Source: Streptomyces diastaticus subsp. diastaticus (lineage in GTDB: Bacteria > Actinomycetota > Actinomycetes > Streptomycetales > Streptomycetaceae). From it: a DNA stretch of 64,000 bases. The first letter of the stretch is position 1. Every line of letters starts with the position of its first letter. A program made the translations under genes and the position numbers. Where the stretch lies: positions 1,870,501 to 1,934,500 of the forward strand of contig NZ_BLLN01000003.1 in assembly GCF_011170125.1 (NCBI RefSeq). The letters run 5' to 3'. Positions 17,437 through 25,296 of the stretch are shown piece by piece. The notes below the pieces were generated by a model that searched no databases, was not told the DNA's origin, and saw nothing but the letters and a program-made list of their open reading frames with translations.

Positions 17437-17832
17437 TCAGGTCGACTGTGTCACCGGTCTCGCGGCCGTGGACAGCTCCGCACGGTGCCGGCTGTTGGTT
17501 CTGATCAGGACGTCGAGTGCCTCCCGGGTCTCGGTCAGACGCGCGATGTCGGCGTCGATCCGGTCACGCTCGCGCATCATCGCCGTGAACGTCTCCTCGG
17601 CGATGCCCAGGTCACCTGGGATGTCCACGCACGGCAGCACGGTCGCGATCACTCTGCTGGACATGCCCGCGTCGAACAGCTGTCGGATGAGTGACACGCG
17701 CTGGACCGCGGCATCGGAGTAGTGACGCTGCCCCGCGTCGGAGCGTGAGCTGGTCAGCAGGCCCTGCTCTTCGTAGTACCGCAGTGAGCGCGGACTCGCG
17801 CCCGTGCGCTTGGACAACTCGCCTATCCGCAT
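17437..17832 (-). CDS. MerR-family transcriptional regulator
   Basis: 131 residues. The winged HTH is at the N-terminus (MRIGELSKRTGASPRSLRYY, EEQGLLTSSRSDAGQRHY), followed by the dimerising coiled coil (EETFTAMMRERDRIDADIAR). One Cys (VLPCVDIP) lies in the effector part, too little to argue metal sensing. It is of the SoxR/BmrR-like small type common before oxidoreductases in actinobacteria. ATG 17832 is chosen by the conserved start of the HTH. Confidence 0.9.
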   Translation of the reverse strand: MRIGELSKRTGASPRSLRYYEEQGLLTSSRSDAGQRHYSDAAVQRVSLIRQLFDAGMSSRVIATVLPCVDIPGDLGIAEETFTAMMRERDRIDADIARLTETREALDVLIRTNSRHRAELSTAARPVTQST

Positions 17833-18278
17833 CCCCGGGAGCCTACGCCCGCGAGCTCCAGATGCGGAGGGCCGTCGAGTCATGGGGGCTCCCGGTCACT
17901 CTCACGTCAGCGGTGGCGTCCTCGCCGGAGTCCGGGACTGAGCGCCGGCAGGGCATCCGTCGCCCTGACGGAAGAGGCCCAGCTCATCGTTTGTGACGAG
18001 ACGGATCTTGAGCAGCCGCACCGGGCGGTACGCGCCGGAGCGGAACGGGAAACCCCCTACGGGCGGCTCGGACGGAAGGAGGCCGGGCGATGGGCCGGGA
18101 GCCCTTCGGCTCGGGTCCGGTGACGATCGTGATGGTCCTCAGCGGCAGATCGCGGGTCGGAGCAGCGCGAGGCCGTCCCGACCTCCGCGGCCGGGGAGGC
18201 CCGTTCTGCTCTCGATGCCGCCAGGGGGCCGGCGAGACCTGACCAGAGCCCTGTACCAGCGGGGCGCGAACAACCGGA
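17833..18278. other. 446-bp gap without a supported gene
   Basis: Frames here give only low-complexity Arg/Pro-rich translations on both strands. The minus-strand TetR-like reading frame runs on into its left part (to 18057) without homology, which suggests that its proper stop codon has been lost. Confidence 0.5.
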
Positions 18279-18887
18279 CGCGTCGGCGTCCTGATCGAGG
18301 AGGGCCGCGCTGGACGCCAGGGCGCACGCGGTGTCGGCGAAGAACCGCTCGTCGGCCTCGGGGGCGAGGCCCAGGGTGACGCCCTGCGCGAGACCGACGA
18401 ACAGCGCCCTGAGCGCGGTGACCAGACGCTGTGCCTGATGGGGTGCCACGATCTGCCCGTTGTGCGATCGGCCGGTGAACCACGCGATCAGGTGCCTCTC
18501 CTGCGTCTGGACGGTCGCGGCCAGTCGGGACCGGAGTTCGGGGCCGTGGAGGGCCATGTCCAGCAGGGTGATCTGCAACGACAGGGCGGAGGTCGCGGCC
18601 GGGGCGTCACAGCTGCGCCGGTAGTGGCGGGCGAAGGCTCCCACCGCTTCCAGGAGAGCCAGTTCCGCGGGTACCGCCTGCTCGATCTCTTCCTGGTGCG
18701 GCCGCAGGCGGTCGGTGACCAGGGCCGCCACCAGGCCGCCCTTGCTGCCGAACATTCGCCCGCCGGACGGCCACCACCCGGCGTCTCGTCTCCGCCCGCC
18801 TCCGGTGGCCCGCGCCGCCCCCCCCGCCGCGCGGATGCCCTGTGCCTCCCGGGCAGCCGTGAGCAACTCCCGCGGGAGCCGGCCCAT
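18279..18887 (-). pseudogene. Decayed TetR-family regulator at the left edge of the biosynthetic operon
   Basis: From about residue 46 the frame reads like a TetR protein just after its HTH (FGSKGGLVAALVTDRLRPHQ, then LQITLLDMALHGPELRSRLA, TALRALFVGLAQGVTLGLA). The HTH itself is not recognisable: RELLTAARE begins well but AQGIRAAGGAARATGGGRRR replaces the expected helices. A run of eight C at about 18818-18825 is a likely frameshift site. The open frame continues past the natural end to 18057. It is divergent from the operon starting at 19014, where a pathway regulator would be expected. Confidence 0.6.
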
Positions 18888-19013
18888 CCGGGTCCGTGGT
18901 GCGCGCGAAGGCGGACGTCCGTCGTGGTTCAGCCCTGGCTAAACAGCCTTCCCCCGGCCTCGTCCCTCCCGTTGGAATGACGCCGGACCCAGCCGCCTCA
19001 CCGGGGAGAGCCA

Positions 19014-20069
19014 GTGACCCATTCCGGTGCACGCAGGCCGACCGCACCGCTCGCGGTCCGGGCGGTGGGCTCCTTCCTGCCGCCGGCCAGGACGAAGTTG
19101 GCGGAGCTGCCCTCGATCCTCGACCTGCCGGAAGAACAACGCGCCGTGTGCGCGCAGTTGGGCATCGAGACGGTCGGGGTGGACGACGCCGACGCGACCA
19201 CCCTGGCCGAGCGCGCCGCCCGGCGGGCCCTGGCGGAGGCCGGGATCTCCGCCGAGGAGCTGGGCGCGCTGCTGGTGGTCGAGCAACGGGCACCGCGGAC
19301 GCTGCTCAGCTCCGAGGCGACCCTGCTGCAGGCCCGTCTGGGCGCGACCCACGCGCTCACCTTCACCGTGGGCGGACTGGGCTGCGTCTCCGTGACCCCG
19401 GCGCTCCTCACAGCGAGGGGACTGCTGGCCGCCGACCCGGAGCTGGGGCCGGTCCTGGTCGCCCACGGCAGCAAGCCCGTCTCCGAGCACCGGTACCGCC
19501 ACCCGGTCACCGTCAACGGGGACGGCGGACAGGCCCTGCTGCTCGGACGGCGGGGGAAGGTCACGATCGTGGACCAGGTCCAGGAGACCGACGGGCGGTA
19601 CTGGGACCTCTTCCACGTCGACTACCGGGGCCGGCACCCGTCGCGGTGGCGCGAGGAGTGCACGGACCAGCCCGCCTACTCCTTCCGGCTCGCCGTGGAG
19701 ACCCGCAACCGGCTGCGGGCCCTGCTCGACCGGCTGCTGCGGCGCAACGGCCTGGTCCGCGCGGACGTACGCGGCTTCGTGAGCCAGAACCTCTCCGCCG
19801 GCGGCCTCACCTTCACCGAGGAGGCCCTGGACCTGACGCTGCTCCCGGACTGCCGGGAGAACCTCCGCACCCTCGGGCACCTCGGCCCCAACGACGTCTT
19901 CCTCAACCTCTCGTCGGCCCTTCAGACCGGTCGGCTCGCCGACGGCGATCACGCCGTGCTGATCAACGTGAGCCCGGTGGCGGCCTGGAGCCTGCTGCTG
20001 GTCCGCATAGGCCCCGAGCGGGACGGGAACGCCCCGTCCCGCCAGAAATCCCAGGAGACGACGGCGTGA
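19014..20069 (+). CDS. KAS III (FabH)-like protein lacking the catalytic His
   Basis: 351 residues with the thiolase fold. The nucleophile Cys124 is in GGLGCVSVTPALLTA. The position of the FabH His (usual PHQAN) reads FVSQNLS, so His is replaced by Ser257. The Asn of the NTSAAS motif corresponds to N298 (FLNLSSAL). A Cys-only KAS III cannot carry out the usual decarboxylative condensation but could still carry an acyl group and transfer it. It is the first gene of the operon and its stop overlaps the ACP start (GTGA). I infer an acyltransferase role, perhaps moving the hydroxymalonyl or glyceryl unit from the small ACP to the AT-less KS module. GTG 19014 is preceded by GGGGAGAG. Confidence 0.82.
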   Translation: MTHSGARRPTAPLAVRAVGSFLPPARTKLAELPSILDLPEEQRAVCAQLGIETVGVDDADATTLAERAARRALAEAGISAEELGALLVVEQRAPRTLLSSEATLLQARLGATHALTFTVGGLGCVSVTPALLTARGLLAADPELGPVLVAHGSKPVSEHRYRHPVTVNGDGGQALLLGRRGKVTIVDQVQETDGRYWDLFHVDYRGRHPSRWREECTDQPAYSFRLAVETRNRLRALLDRLLRRNGLVRADVRGFVSQNLSAGGLTFTEEALDLTLLPDCRENLRTLGHLGPNDVFLNLSSALQTGRLADGDHAVLINVSPVAAWSLLLVRIGPERDGNAPSRQKSQETTA

Positions 20070-20338
20070 ACGAGATCACCGGGCAGGTCACCGAGTTCCT
20101 CACCCAGGCGCTGCGCCGTCCCGTCGCTCCGGACGACGACTACTTCGCCCTCGGACTGGCCGACTCCCTGTTCGCGCTGGAGCTGGTCACCTTCGTCGAG
20201 GAGCGGTTCGCGGTCACCGTCGAGGTGGAGGACCTCGACCTGGACAGCTTCCGCACCGCCGAGCGGATCACCCGCTTCGTCCAGGCCAAGCAGGGCCACC
20301 CCGCCGGACTGGGCGCGGGCGATGACACGTCCGCCTGA
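20066..20338 (+). CDS. fkbJ: Acyl carrier protein (FkbJ-like)
   Basis: 90 residues. The phosphopantetheine Ser is in YFALGLADSLFALELV, the form seen in ACPs of methoxymalonyl/hydroxymalonyl cassettes. It should carry the glyceryl unit while it is oxidised by the two dehydrogenases encoded next. GTG 20066 overlaps the KAS III stop and the gene overlaps the acyl-CoA dehydrogenase start by 17 bp. Assignment to the FkbJ role rests on its neighbours. Confidence 0.9.
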   Translation: MNEITGQVTEFLTQALRRPVAPDDDYFALGLADSLFALELVTFVEERFAVTVEVEDLDLDSFRTAERITRFVQAKQGHPAGLGAGDDTSA

Positions 20339-21485
20339 GGCCGTGCCGGAGCCGGTGCGCGCCGCCCGGGAACTCGCCGCGCGCTGGCTCCTGCCGGCGG
20401 CCGCGTGGGACCGCTCCGAGGGGCTGCCCGGGGAAGTGGCCGGCGACCTGGCCCGCGCCGGACTCCTCGCCCCCGACGTCCCGGCGGAGTACGGCGGCGC
20501 GGGGGCCGGGCAGCAGGAGCTGGGCGAGGTCTGCGCGACGCTGGGCGGCGTGTGCGGCGCGGTCCGCGGACTGGTCACCGTGCAGGGCATGGTCGCCGCC
20601 GGGCTGCGCCGCTGGGGCACCGCCGGCCAGCGCCGGACGTGGCTGCCCCGGCTCGCCTCCGGGGAACTGGTCGCCGCCTTCGCCGCCACCGAGCAGGACG
20701 CCGGCAGCGCTCTCGCCCACGTGGCCACCACCGTCGAGGAGGACGGTGACGACCTCGTGGTGAGCGGCCGCAAGAGATGGGTGACCTGCGGTCAGCTCGC
20801 CGACCTCGTCCTGGTGCTGGGCCGGGCACCCGGTGGCCTGGCCGCCGTCCTGGTGGAGACCGGGCTGCCGGGGGTGCGCCGGGAGGCCGTCACCGGGCAG
20901 CTCGGGATGCGGGCCGCGCGCATCGCCCACCTGGAGTTCGACGCGGTACGGGTGCCCCGCGACCACCTCGTCGCGCCGGTCGGCCTCGGGCTCTCCCATG
21001 TCGCCGCCACCGTGCTGGACCACGGCCGCCACACCGTCGCCTGGGGCTGTGTGGGCATGGCGGAGGCCGCCCTGCACGACGCCGTCACCCATGCCGGCAC
21101 CCGCCTCCAGGGCGGCACGCCGCTCAGCGCCCACCAGTCGGTGCGCGCCGTCCTGGCCCGGTCGGCGGTGGCCGCCACCGGGGCGCGGGAACTGTGCCGG
21201 CGCGCGGCCCGCGCCCGTACCCACGAGCCGGGGCGCGCCGTGCACGAGACCGTCCTCGCCAAGTACGCCGCCGCCGACGCGGCCGCGGCCGTCACCCGGG
21301 ACGCCGTGCAGATCCTCGGGTCCGCCGGCTGCGCGCCCGACAGCAGGGCGGGGCGGCTGTTCCGCGACGCCAAGGTGATGGAGATCATCGAAGGAGCACA
21401 GCACGTGGCCGAGACACACATCGCCGACCGCCTCTTCCGCGACCACGGCGTCCCCGCGCCCCGGCCGGACGGAGCGACGGCATGA
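20322..21485 (+). CDS. fkbI: Acyl-CoA dehydrogenase-like flavoprotein (FkbI-like)
   Basis: 387 residues with the acyl-CoA dehydrogenase plan: N-terminal helices, the FAD/substrate motif FAATEQDAGSALAHVATT, a beta domain, and C-terminal helices ending KVMEIIEGAQHVAETHIADR with the Glu region used as catalytic base. In methoxymalonyl-ACP cassettes this enzyme oxidises the ACP-bound aldehyde intermediate to hydroxymalonyl-ACP. ATG 20322 lies inside the ACP gene end and the stop overlaps the FkbH start (ATGA), so all are co-translated. Confidence 0.9.
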   Translation: MTRPPEAVPEPVRAARELAARWLLPAAAWDRSEGLPGEVAGDLARAGLLAPDVPAEYGGAGAGQQELGEVCATLGGVCGAVRGLVTVQGMVAAGLRRWGTAGQRRTWLPRLASGELVAAFAATEQDAGSALAHVATTVEEDGDDLVVSGRKRWVTCGQLADLVLVLGRAPGGLAAVLVETGLPGVRREAVTGQLGMRAARIAHLEFDAVRVPRDHLVAPVGLGLSHVAATVLDHGRHTVAWGCVGMAEAALHDAVTHAGTRLQGGTPLSAHQSVRAVLARSAVAATGARELCRRAARARTHEPGRAVHETVLAKYAAADAAAAVTRDAVQILGSAGCAPDSRAGRLFRDAKVMEIIEGAQHVAETHIADRLFRDHGVPAPRPDGATA

Positions 21486-22555
21486 CGGCGGACGCCCCGG
21501 CAACGGTCAAGTGCCTGGTGTGGGACCTCGACGACACCCTCTGGTCCGGCACCCTGCTGGAGGGCGACGACCCCCGCCCCGCCGAGGCCACCCTGCACAC
21601 CCTGCGCGCCCTCGACGAACGCGGCGTACTGCACGCGGTGGCGAGCCGCGGCGACCACGCCACCGCCACCGCCCACCTCGCCAGGCTGGGCCTGGCCGAG
21701 CTGTTCACGGCGGTGGAGATCGGCTGGGGCGCCAAATCCGCCTCGGTGCGGCGGGTCGCCGAGGCGCTGGGCATCGGCGTCGACAGCCTCGCCTTCGTCG
21801 ACAACGACCCGGTGGAGCGGGCCGAGGTGGCCGCCGCCCACCCCCGCGTACGGTGCTACGAGCCGGAGGCGGTGCCCAGCTTCCTCTCGCTGCCGGAGTT
21901 CCGCCCCCGCCACCTCACCGAGGAGTCCCGCAGGCGCCGCGAGATGTACCGCGCCGAGCTGGGCCGCAAGCGGGCCGAGGAGACGTACGAGGGAGCGCCC
22001 GGGGAGTTCCTCGCCTCCCTGCGACTGGAGCTGACGGTCCGGGAGGCCACCGAGGCCGACTTCGCGCGGGCCCACGAACTGACGGTCCGCACCCACCAGC
22101 TCAACACCACCGGCCGCACCTACGACCTGGCGGAGCTGCGGCAGCTCAGCCGCTCTCCGCACCACCGGGTGACGGTCGCCGGGCTGGAGGACGTGCACGG
22201 CTCGTACGGGACCGTCGGGCTGGTGGTCACCGAGAACGAGGCCGACCGGACCGTGCTGCGGCTGCTGCTGCTCTCCTGCCGGGTCATGTCCCGCGGTATC
22301 GGCCCGGCCCTCATCGGACACGTGGTGCGCCAGGCTCTCGCCGAAGGACGGCGCCCCCAGGCCGAGTTCGTCCCCACGGACGTCAACCGGGCGATGCTCG
22401 TCAACCTGCGCTTCGCCGGATTCCGGCCGCCCGGCGACGCCACCCGGCCGACGCCGGGCGAGCCCCTGCTGCTGGAGTTCCCGGCCGACGCCCCGCCCCC
22501 CGCCGTACCCGGCCACGTACGGCTCCTCACCCCGACCGGAGGTCCTGATGAGTAG
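21482..22555 (+). CDS. fkbH: FkbH-like HAD-superfamily glyceryl-ACP synthase
   Basis: 357 residues. HAD motif I is VWDLDDTLWSGTL (nucleophile Asp and general acid Asp), motif III is FVDNDPVERAEV. The C-terminal half is the GNAT-like part typical of FkbH (LTVREATEADFARAHELT, HQLNTTGRTYDLAELRQLS, SCRVMSRGIGPALIGHV). FkbH proteins take 1,3-bisphosphoglycerate, dephosphorylate it and load glycerate on an ACP. ATG 21482 overlaps the previous stop. This is the diagnostic gene of the cassette. Confidence 0.94.
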   Translation: MTADAPATVKCLVWDLDDTLWSGTLLEGDDPRPAEATLHTLRALDERGVLHAVASRGDHATATAHLARLGLAELFTAVEIGWGAKSASVRRVAEALGIGVDSLAFVDNDPVERAEVAAAHPRVRCYEPEAVPSFLSLPEFRPRHLTEESRRRREMYRAELGRKRAEETYEGAPGEFLASLRLELTVREATEADFARAHELTVRTHQLNTTGRTYDLAELRQLSRSPHHRVTVAGLEDVHGSYGTVGLVVTENEADRTVLRLLLLSCRVMSRGIGPALIGHVVRQALAEGRRPQAEFVPTDVNRAMLVNLRFAGFRPPGDATRPTPGEPLLLEFPADAPPPAVPGHVRLLTPTGGPDE

Positions 22556-23429
22556 CGGCAGCCGCCCCCCGACGACCACGCCGATCGGGGTGGTCGGCGC
22601 GGGGACGATGGGCGTCGGCGTCGCACAGTGCTTCGCCGAGGCCGGGCACCCGGTCACCCTCCACGACCCCGACCCGGCGGCGACGGCCGCCGGGGAACGC
22701 CGGCTGCGGGACGGCCTCCGGGCCGCCCGGCTGCTGCGCCGGCCCGCGCCCGGCGACCCGCCCGCCGAGGTCGCCGCCCGGGTGCGGTGGGAGACCGCGC
22801 CGGACGCACTCGCCGACGCCGCGCTGGTGGTGGAATGCGGCCCGGAGCGGATGGACGTCAAGGAACGCATCCTGCGCACCCTCGACGCCGCCTGCGGCCC
22901 GGACACCGTCCTCGCCTCGTGCACCTCCGCCATTCCCGTCGAGATCCTGGCCGGGCACACCGGACGCCCGGACCGCGTGCTCGCCACCCACTTCATGAAC
23001 CCCGCGCACCTCAAGGACGCGGTCGAGGTGGTCCGCGGGCCGCGCACCTCCGAGGAGAGCCTCGCCACCGTCCTCGCGCTGCTCGACGCCATCGGGAAAC
23101 GGGCCCATCTGGTGCGCGACAGTCCCGGGTTCGTCTCCAACCGGGTCCTCATGCCGATGATCAACGACGCCGCCGCCCGGGTCGAGGAGGGCACCGCCGA
23201 CGCCGAGACGGTGGACCTCCTCTTCACCGACTGCTTCGGACACGCCATGGGACCCCTGCGCACCGCCGACCTGATCGGCCTGGACACCGTGCTGGACTCG
23301 CTCGTCGTCCTGCGGGAGACCACCGGCGATCCCCGCTTCGAACCCACCGCCCTCCTCCGCGGCCTCGTCGAGCGCGGACACCGCGGCCGCAAGAGCGGCC
23401 GCGGCTTCCACACCTACGGAACCCGGTGA
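22548..23429 (+). CDS. fkbK: 3-hydroxyacyl-CoA dehydrogenase-like protein (FkbK-like)
   Basis: 293 residues. The Rossmann motif is IGVVGAGTMGVGVAQCFAEA, then LHDPDPAA. Catalytic features of the family include the Ser in ASCTSAIPVEILA, the His in ATHFMNPAHLKDAVEVV and the Asn in FVSNRVLMPMINDAA. It should oxidise glyceryl-ACP to 2-hydroxy-3-oxopropionyl-ACP with NAD. The ATG at 22548 overlaps the FkbH stop by 8 bp and its stop overlaps the next start as GTGA. No O-methyltransferase (FkbG-like) is encoded nearby, so the product should be hydroxymalonyl-ACP rather than methoxymalonyl-ACP. Confidence 0.92.
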   Translation: MSSGSRPPTTTPIGVVGAGTMGVGVAQCFAEAGHPVTLHDPDPAATAAGERRLRDGLRAARLLRRPAPGDPPAEVAARVRWETAPDALADAALVVECGPERMDVKERILRTLDAACGPDTVLASCTSAIPVEILAGHTGRPDRVLATHFMNPAHLKDAVEVVRGPRTSEESLATVLALLDAIGKRAHLVRDSPGFVSNRVLMPMINDAAARVEEGTADAETVDLLFTDCFGHAMGPLRTADLIGLDTVLDSLVVLRETTGDPRFEPTALLRGLVERGHRGRKSGRGFHTYGTR

Positions 23430-25234
23430 CCGCCGTGAGCGCCCCCGACGTCGCCGAGCGCCTGCGCGCCGCCCTGGGCAGCCACCCCGAGCGGACCGCC
23501 GTGGTGGTCGGCCCCGAGACCCTCGGCCACGGGGAACTGGACACCGCCAGCGGCGCACTGGCCGCCCGGCTGCGCGCCCTCGGCGTCCGGCCGGGGCAGA
23601 CCGTCCTGCTCCACCTGCGGCAGAGCGTCCACACCCTGACCGGCATGATCGCCGCGCTCCGCGCCGGGGCCGCCTGGTGCGTCACCGAACCCGGCCACCC
23701 CGCCGAACGGCTCGCCGCACTGCCCCGGGACCTGGAGTGCGGCGCGCTGGTCTGGGACGCTGCCGCCGACCCGGACGCCCGGCAGGCGGTCGAGCGGCTG
23801 GCCGCCGAGGCCCCGTACCCGCTGCCGGTGCTCGACCTCGCCGAGCACCGGCGCGCCGCACCGCCGGACGACGGCACCTGGACCCCGGCACCCGACGGCG
23901 CCCCCGCGTACGTCGTCACCACCTCCGGCTCCAGCGGTGAGCCCAAGGCGGTCGTCGTCGGGCGCGACAACCTGTCCGCGCTGGTCGCGGACCGCGACGA
24001 CGGGCCGTTCGGCACGGTCTTCTCGGCCTGCCGGTTCGCCTGGGACGGCGCCCTCCTCCTCACCTTCCCCGCACTGTGCGACGGCGGTACCGCCGTGCTG
24101 CCGGACCACGCCGCCCTCCCCGACGCCCGCGCCTGCGCGGAGCTGGTGCGGCGGTGGCGTGTCACCCGCGCCGTCTGCCCGCCCTCCTACTACCGGCTGA
24201 TGCTGCCGCACCTCCCGGGCGCCGAGGCCCACCTGCGGCAGGTCGTCCTCGCCGGTGAGGTGGTGCCCGAGCCGCTGGTCGCCCAGCACCGCGCCCAGCT
24301 CCCCGGCACCGGGCTCCGCAACGAGTACGGCCCCACCGAGACCACCGTCGCGGTCCTCGCCCACACCGTGCCCGACGCCTCCTCGGGAACGGTGCCCGTC
24401 GGGCGCCCCCGGGGCGCCACCACCGTCCATGTGCTGGACGAACGGCTGCGGCCCGCCGCCCCCGATGCCCTCGGCGAGCTGTACGTCGGCGGGCCGCAGG
24501 TCACCCGCGGCTACGCCCGGAGGCCGGCGGCGACGGGCGCCCGGTTCGTCGCCGACCCGTTCTCCCCGCTGCCCGGCGCCCGCATGTACCGCACCGGGGA
24601 CCTCGTGCGCGCCCGGAAGGACGGCGAGATCGTCTTCGCCGGGCGGGCCGACGGCCAGCTCAAGGTGCGCGGCATCCGGGTGGAGCGGCACGGGGTCGAG
24701 GCCGTCCTGGAGCGGCACCCCGCCGTCGGCCAGGCCAGCGTGCAGGGAGTGCCGGGCGACGGCGGCCTGCGGCTGACCGCCTTCTGGACCGCCGCACCGG
24801 ACGCGGTGGCGCTGCCCGGCCCGCGCGAACTCCTCGCCCACTGCCGGCAGGAACTGGAGGCCGGCTCCGTGCCGGAGGAGTTCGTCCTCCTCGGCTCGAT
24901 GCCGCTGGCCGCCTCCGGCAAGGTCGACGAGGCCGCCCTGACACGGCTGCTCCCGGCGGAGGGCGGCGGCCCGGACGGCGCCGACGACACGGCGGACGCC
25001 CTGAGCCAGGAACTCGCGGCGCTGTGGGCGAAGGTCCTGCGGCACGACGACTTCGGGCCCGAGGACAGCTTCTTCGACGCCGGGGGCAACTCCCGCAGCG
25101 TGGTCGAGCTGCACCTCTGCCTGGAACAGCGCTGGCCCGGCGCGCTCCGCGTGGGCCAGCTCTTCGACCTGGACCGTGTGGCGGACCAGGCACGGGCCCT
25201 GCGGGCGGCGGGCGCCCGCCCGGCATCGCGGTGA
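23426..25234 (+). CDS. Stand-alone NRPS adenylation-PCP protein
   Basis: 602 residues: A domain about 1-510, PCP about 530-600. Core motifs: [10 protein letters not shown] (A3), NEYGPTE (A5), YRTGD (A7), [11 protein letters not shown] (A8), SGKVDE with the A10 Lys. The phosphopantetheine Ser is S556 in FDAGGNSRS. My manual read of the specificity residues is D-G-L-V-V-A-E-V (235-330), nearest to some tyrosine codes (DGT.TAEV) but not a clean match. GTG 23426 overlaps the stop of the dehydrogenase gene. With no C or TE domain it probably serves as loading unit for the KS of the next protein, or fills the A-less module of the third protein in trans. Confidence 0.93.
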   Translation: MTAVSAPDVAERLRAALGSHPERTAVVVGPETLGHGELDTASGALAARLRALGVRPGQTVLLHLRQSVHTLTGMIAALRAGAAWCVTEPGHPAERLAALPRDLECGALVWDAAADPDARQAVERLAAEAPYPLPVLDLAEHRRAAPPDDGTWTPAPDGAPAYVVTTSGSSGEPKAVVVGRDNLSALVADRDDGPFGTVFSACRFAWDGALLLTFPALCDGGTAVLPDHAALPDARACAELVRRWRVTRAVCPPSYYRLMLPHLPGAEAHLRQVVLAGEVVPEPLVAQHRAQLPGTGLRNEYGPTETTVAVLAHTVPDASSGTVPVGRPRGATTVHVLDERLRPAAPDALGELYVGGPQVTRGYARRPAATGARFVADPFSPLPGARMYRTGDLVRARKDGEIVFAGRADGQLKVRGIRVERHGVEAVLERHPAVGQASVQGVPGDGGLRLTAFWTAAPDAVALPGPRELLAHCRQELEAGSVPEEFVLLGSMPLAASGKVDEAALTRLLPAEGGGPDGADDTADALSQELAALWAKVLRHDDFGPEDSFFDAGGNSRSVVELHLCLEQRWPGALRVGQLFDLDRVADQARALRAAGARPASR

Positions 25235-25296
25235 GCCGGCCCGGCACCGCACCACGGCGAACCCCACCACCGGTGGGCCGGACAACGGGGGAGACA

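Noticed and set aside
19014..23429. Tetronate-forming set (FkbH-like, ACP and KAS III together)
   Set aside because: The FkbI- and FkbK-like dehydrogenases and the KAS III lacking its His fit hydroxymalonyl supply better, and the tetronate acyltransferase and hydrolase genes are absent.
24010..24080. Apparent loss of the amino-group-binding Asp235 in the stand-alone A domain
   Set aside because: Realigning with FPAL against the GrsA FMAL places the Asp of FAWDGALL at position 235, so the residue is present and no special beta-amino or aryl-acid substrate needs to be claimed.
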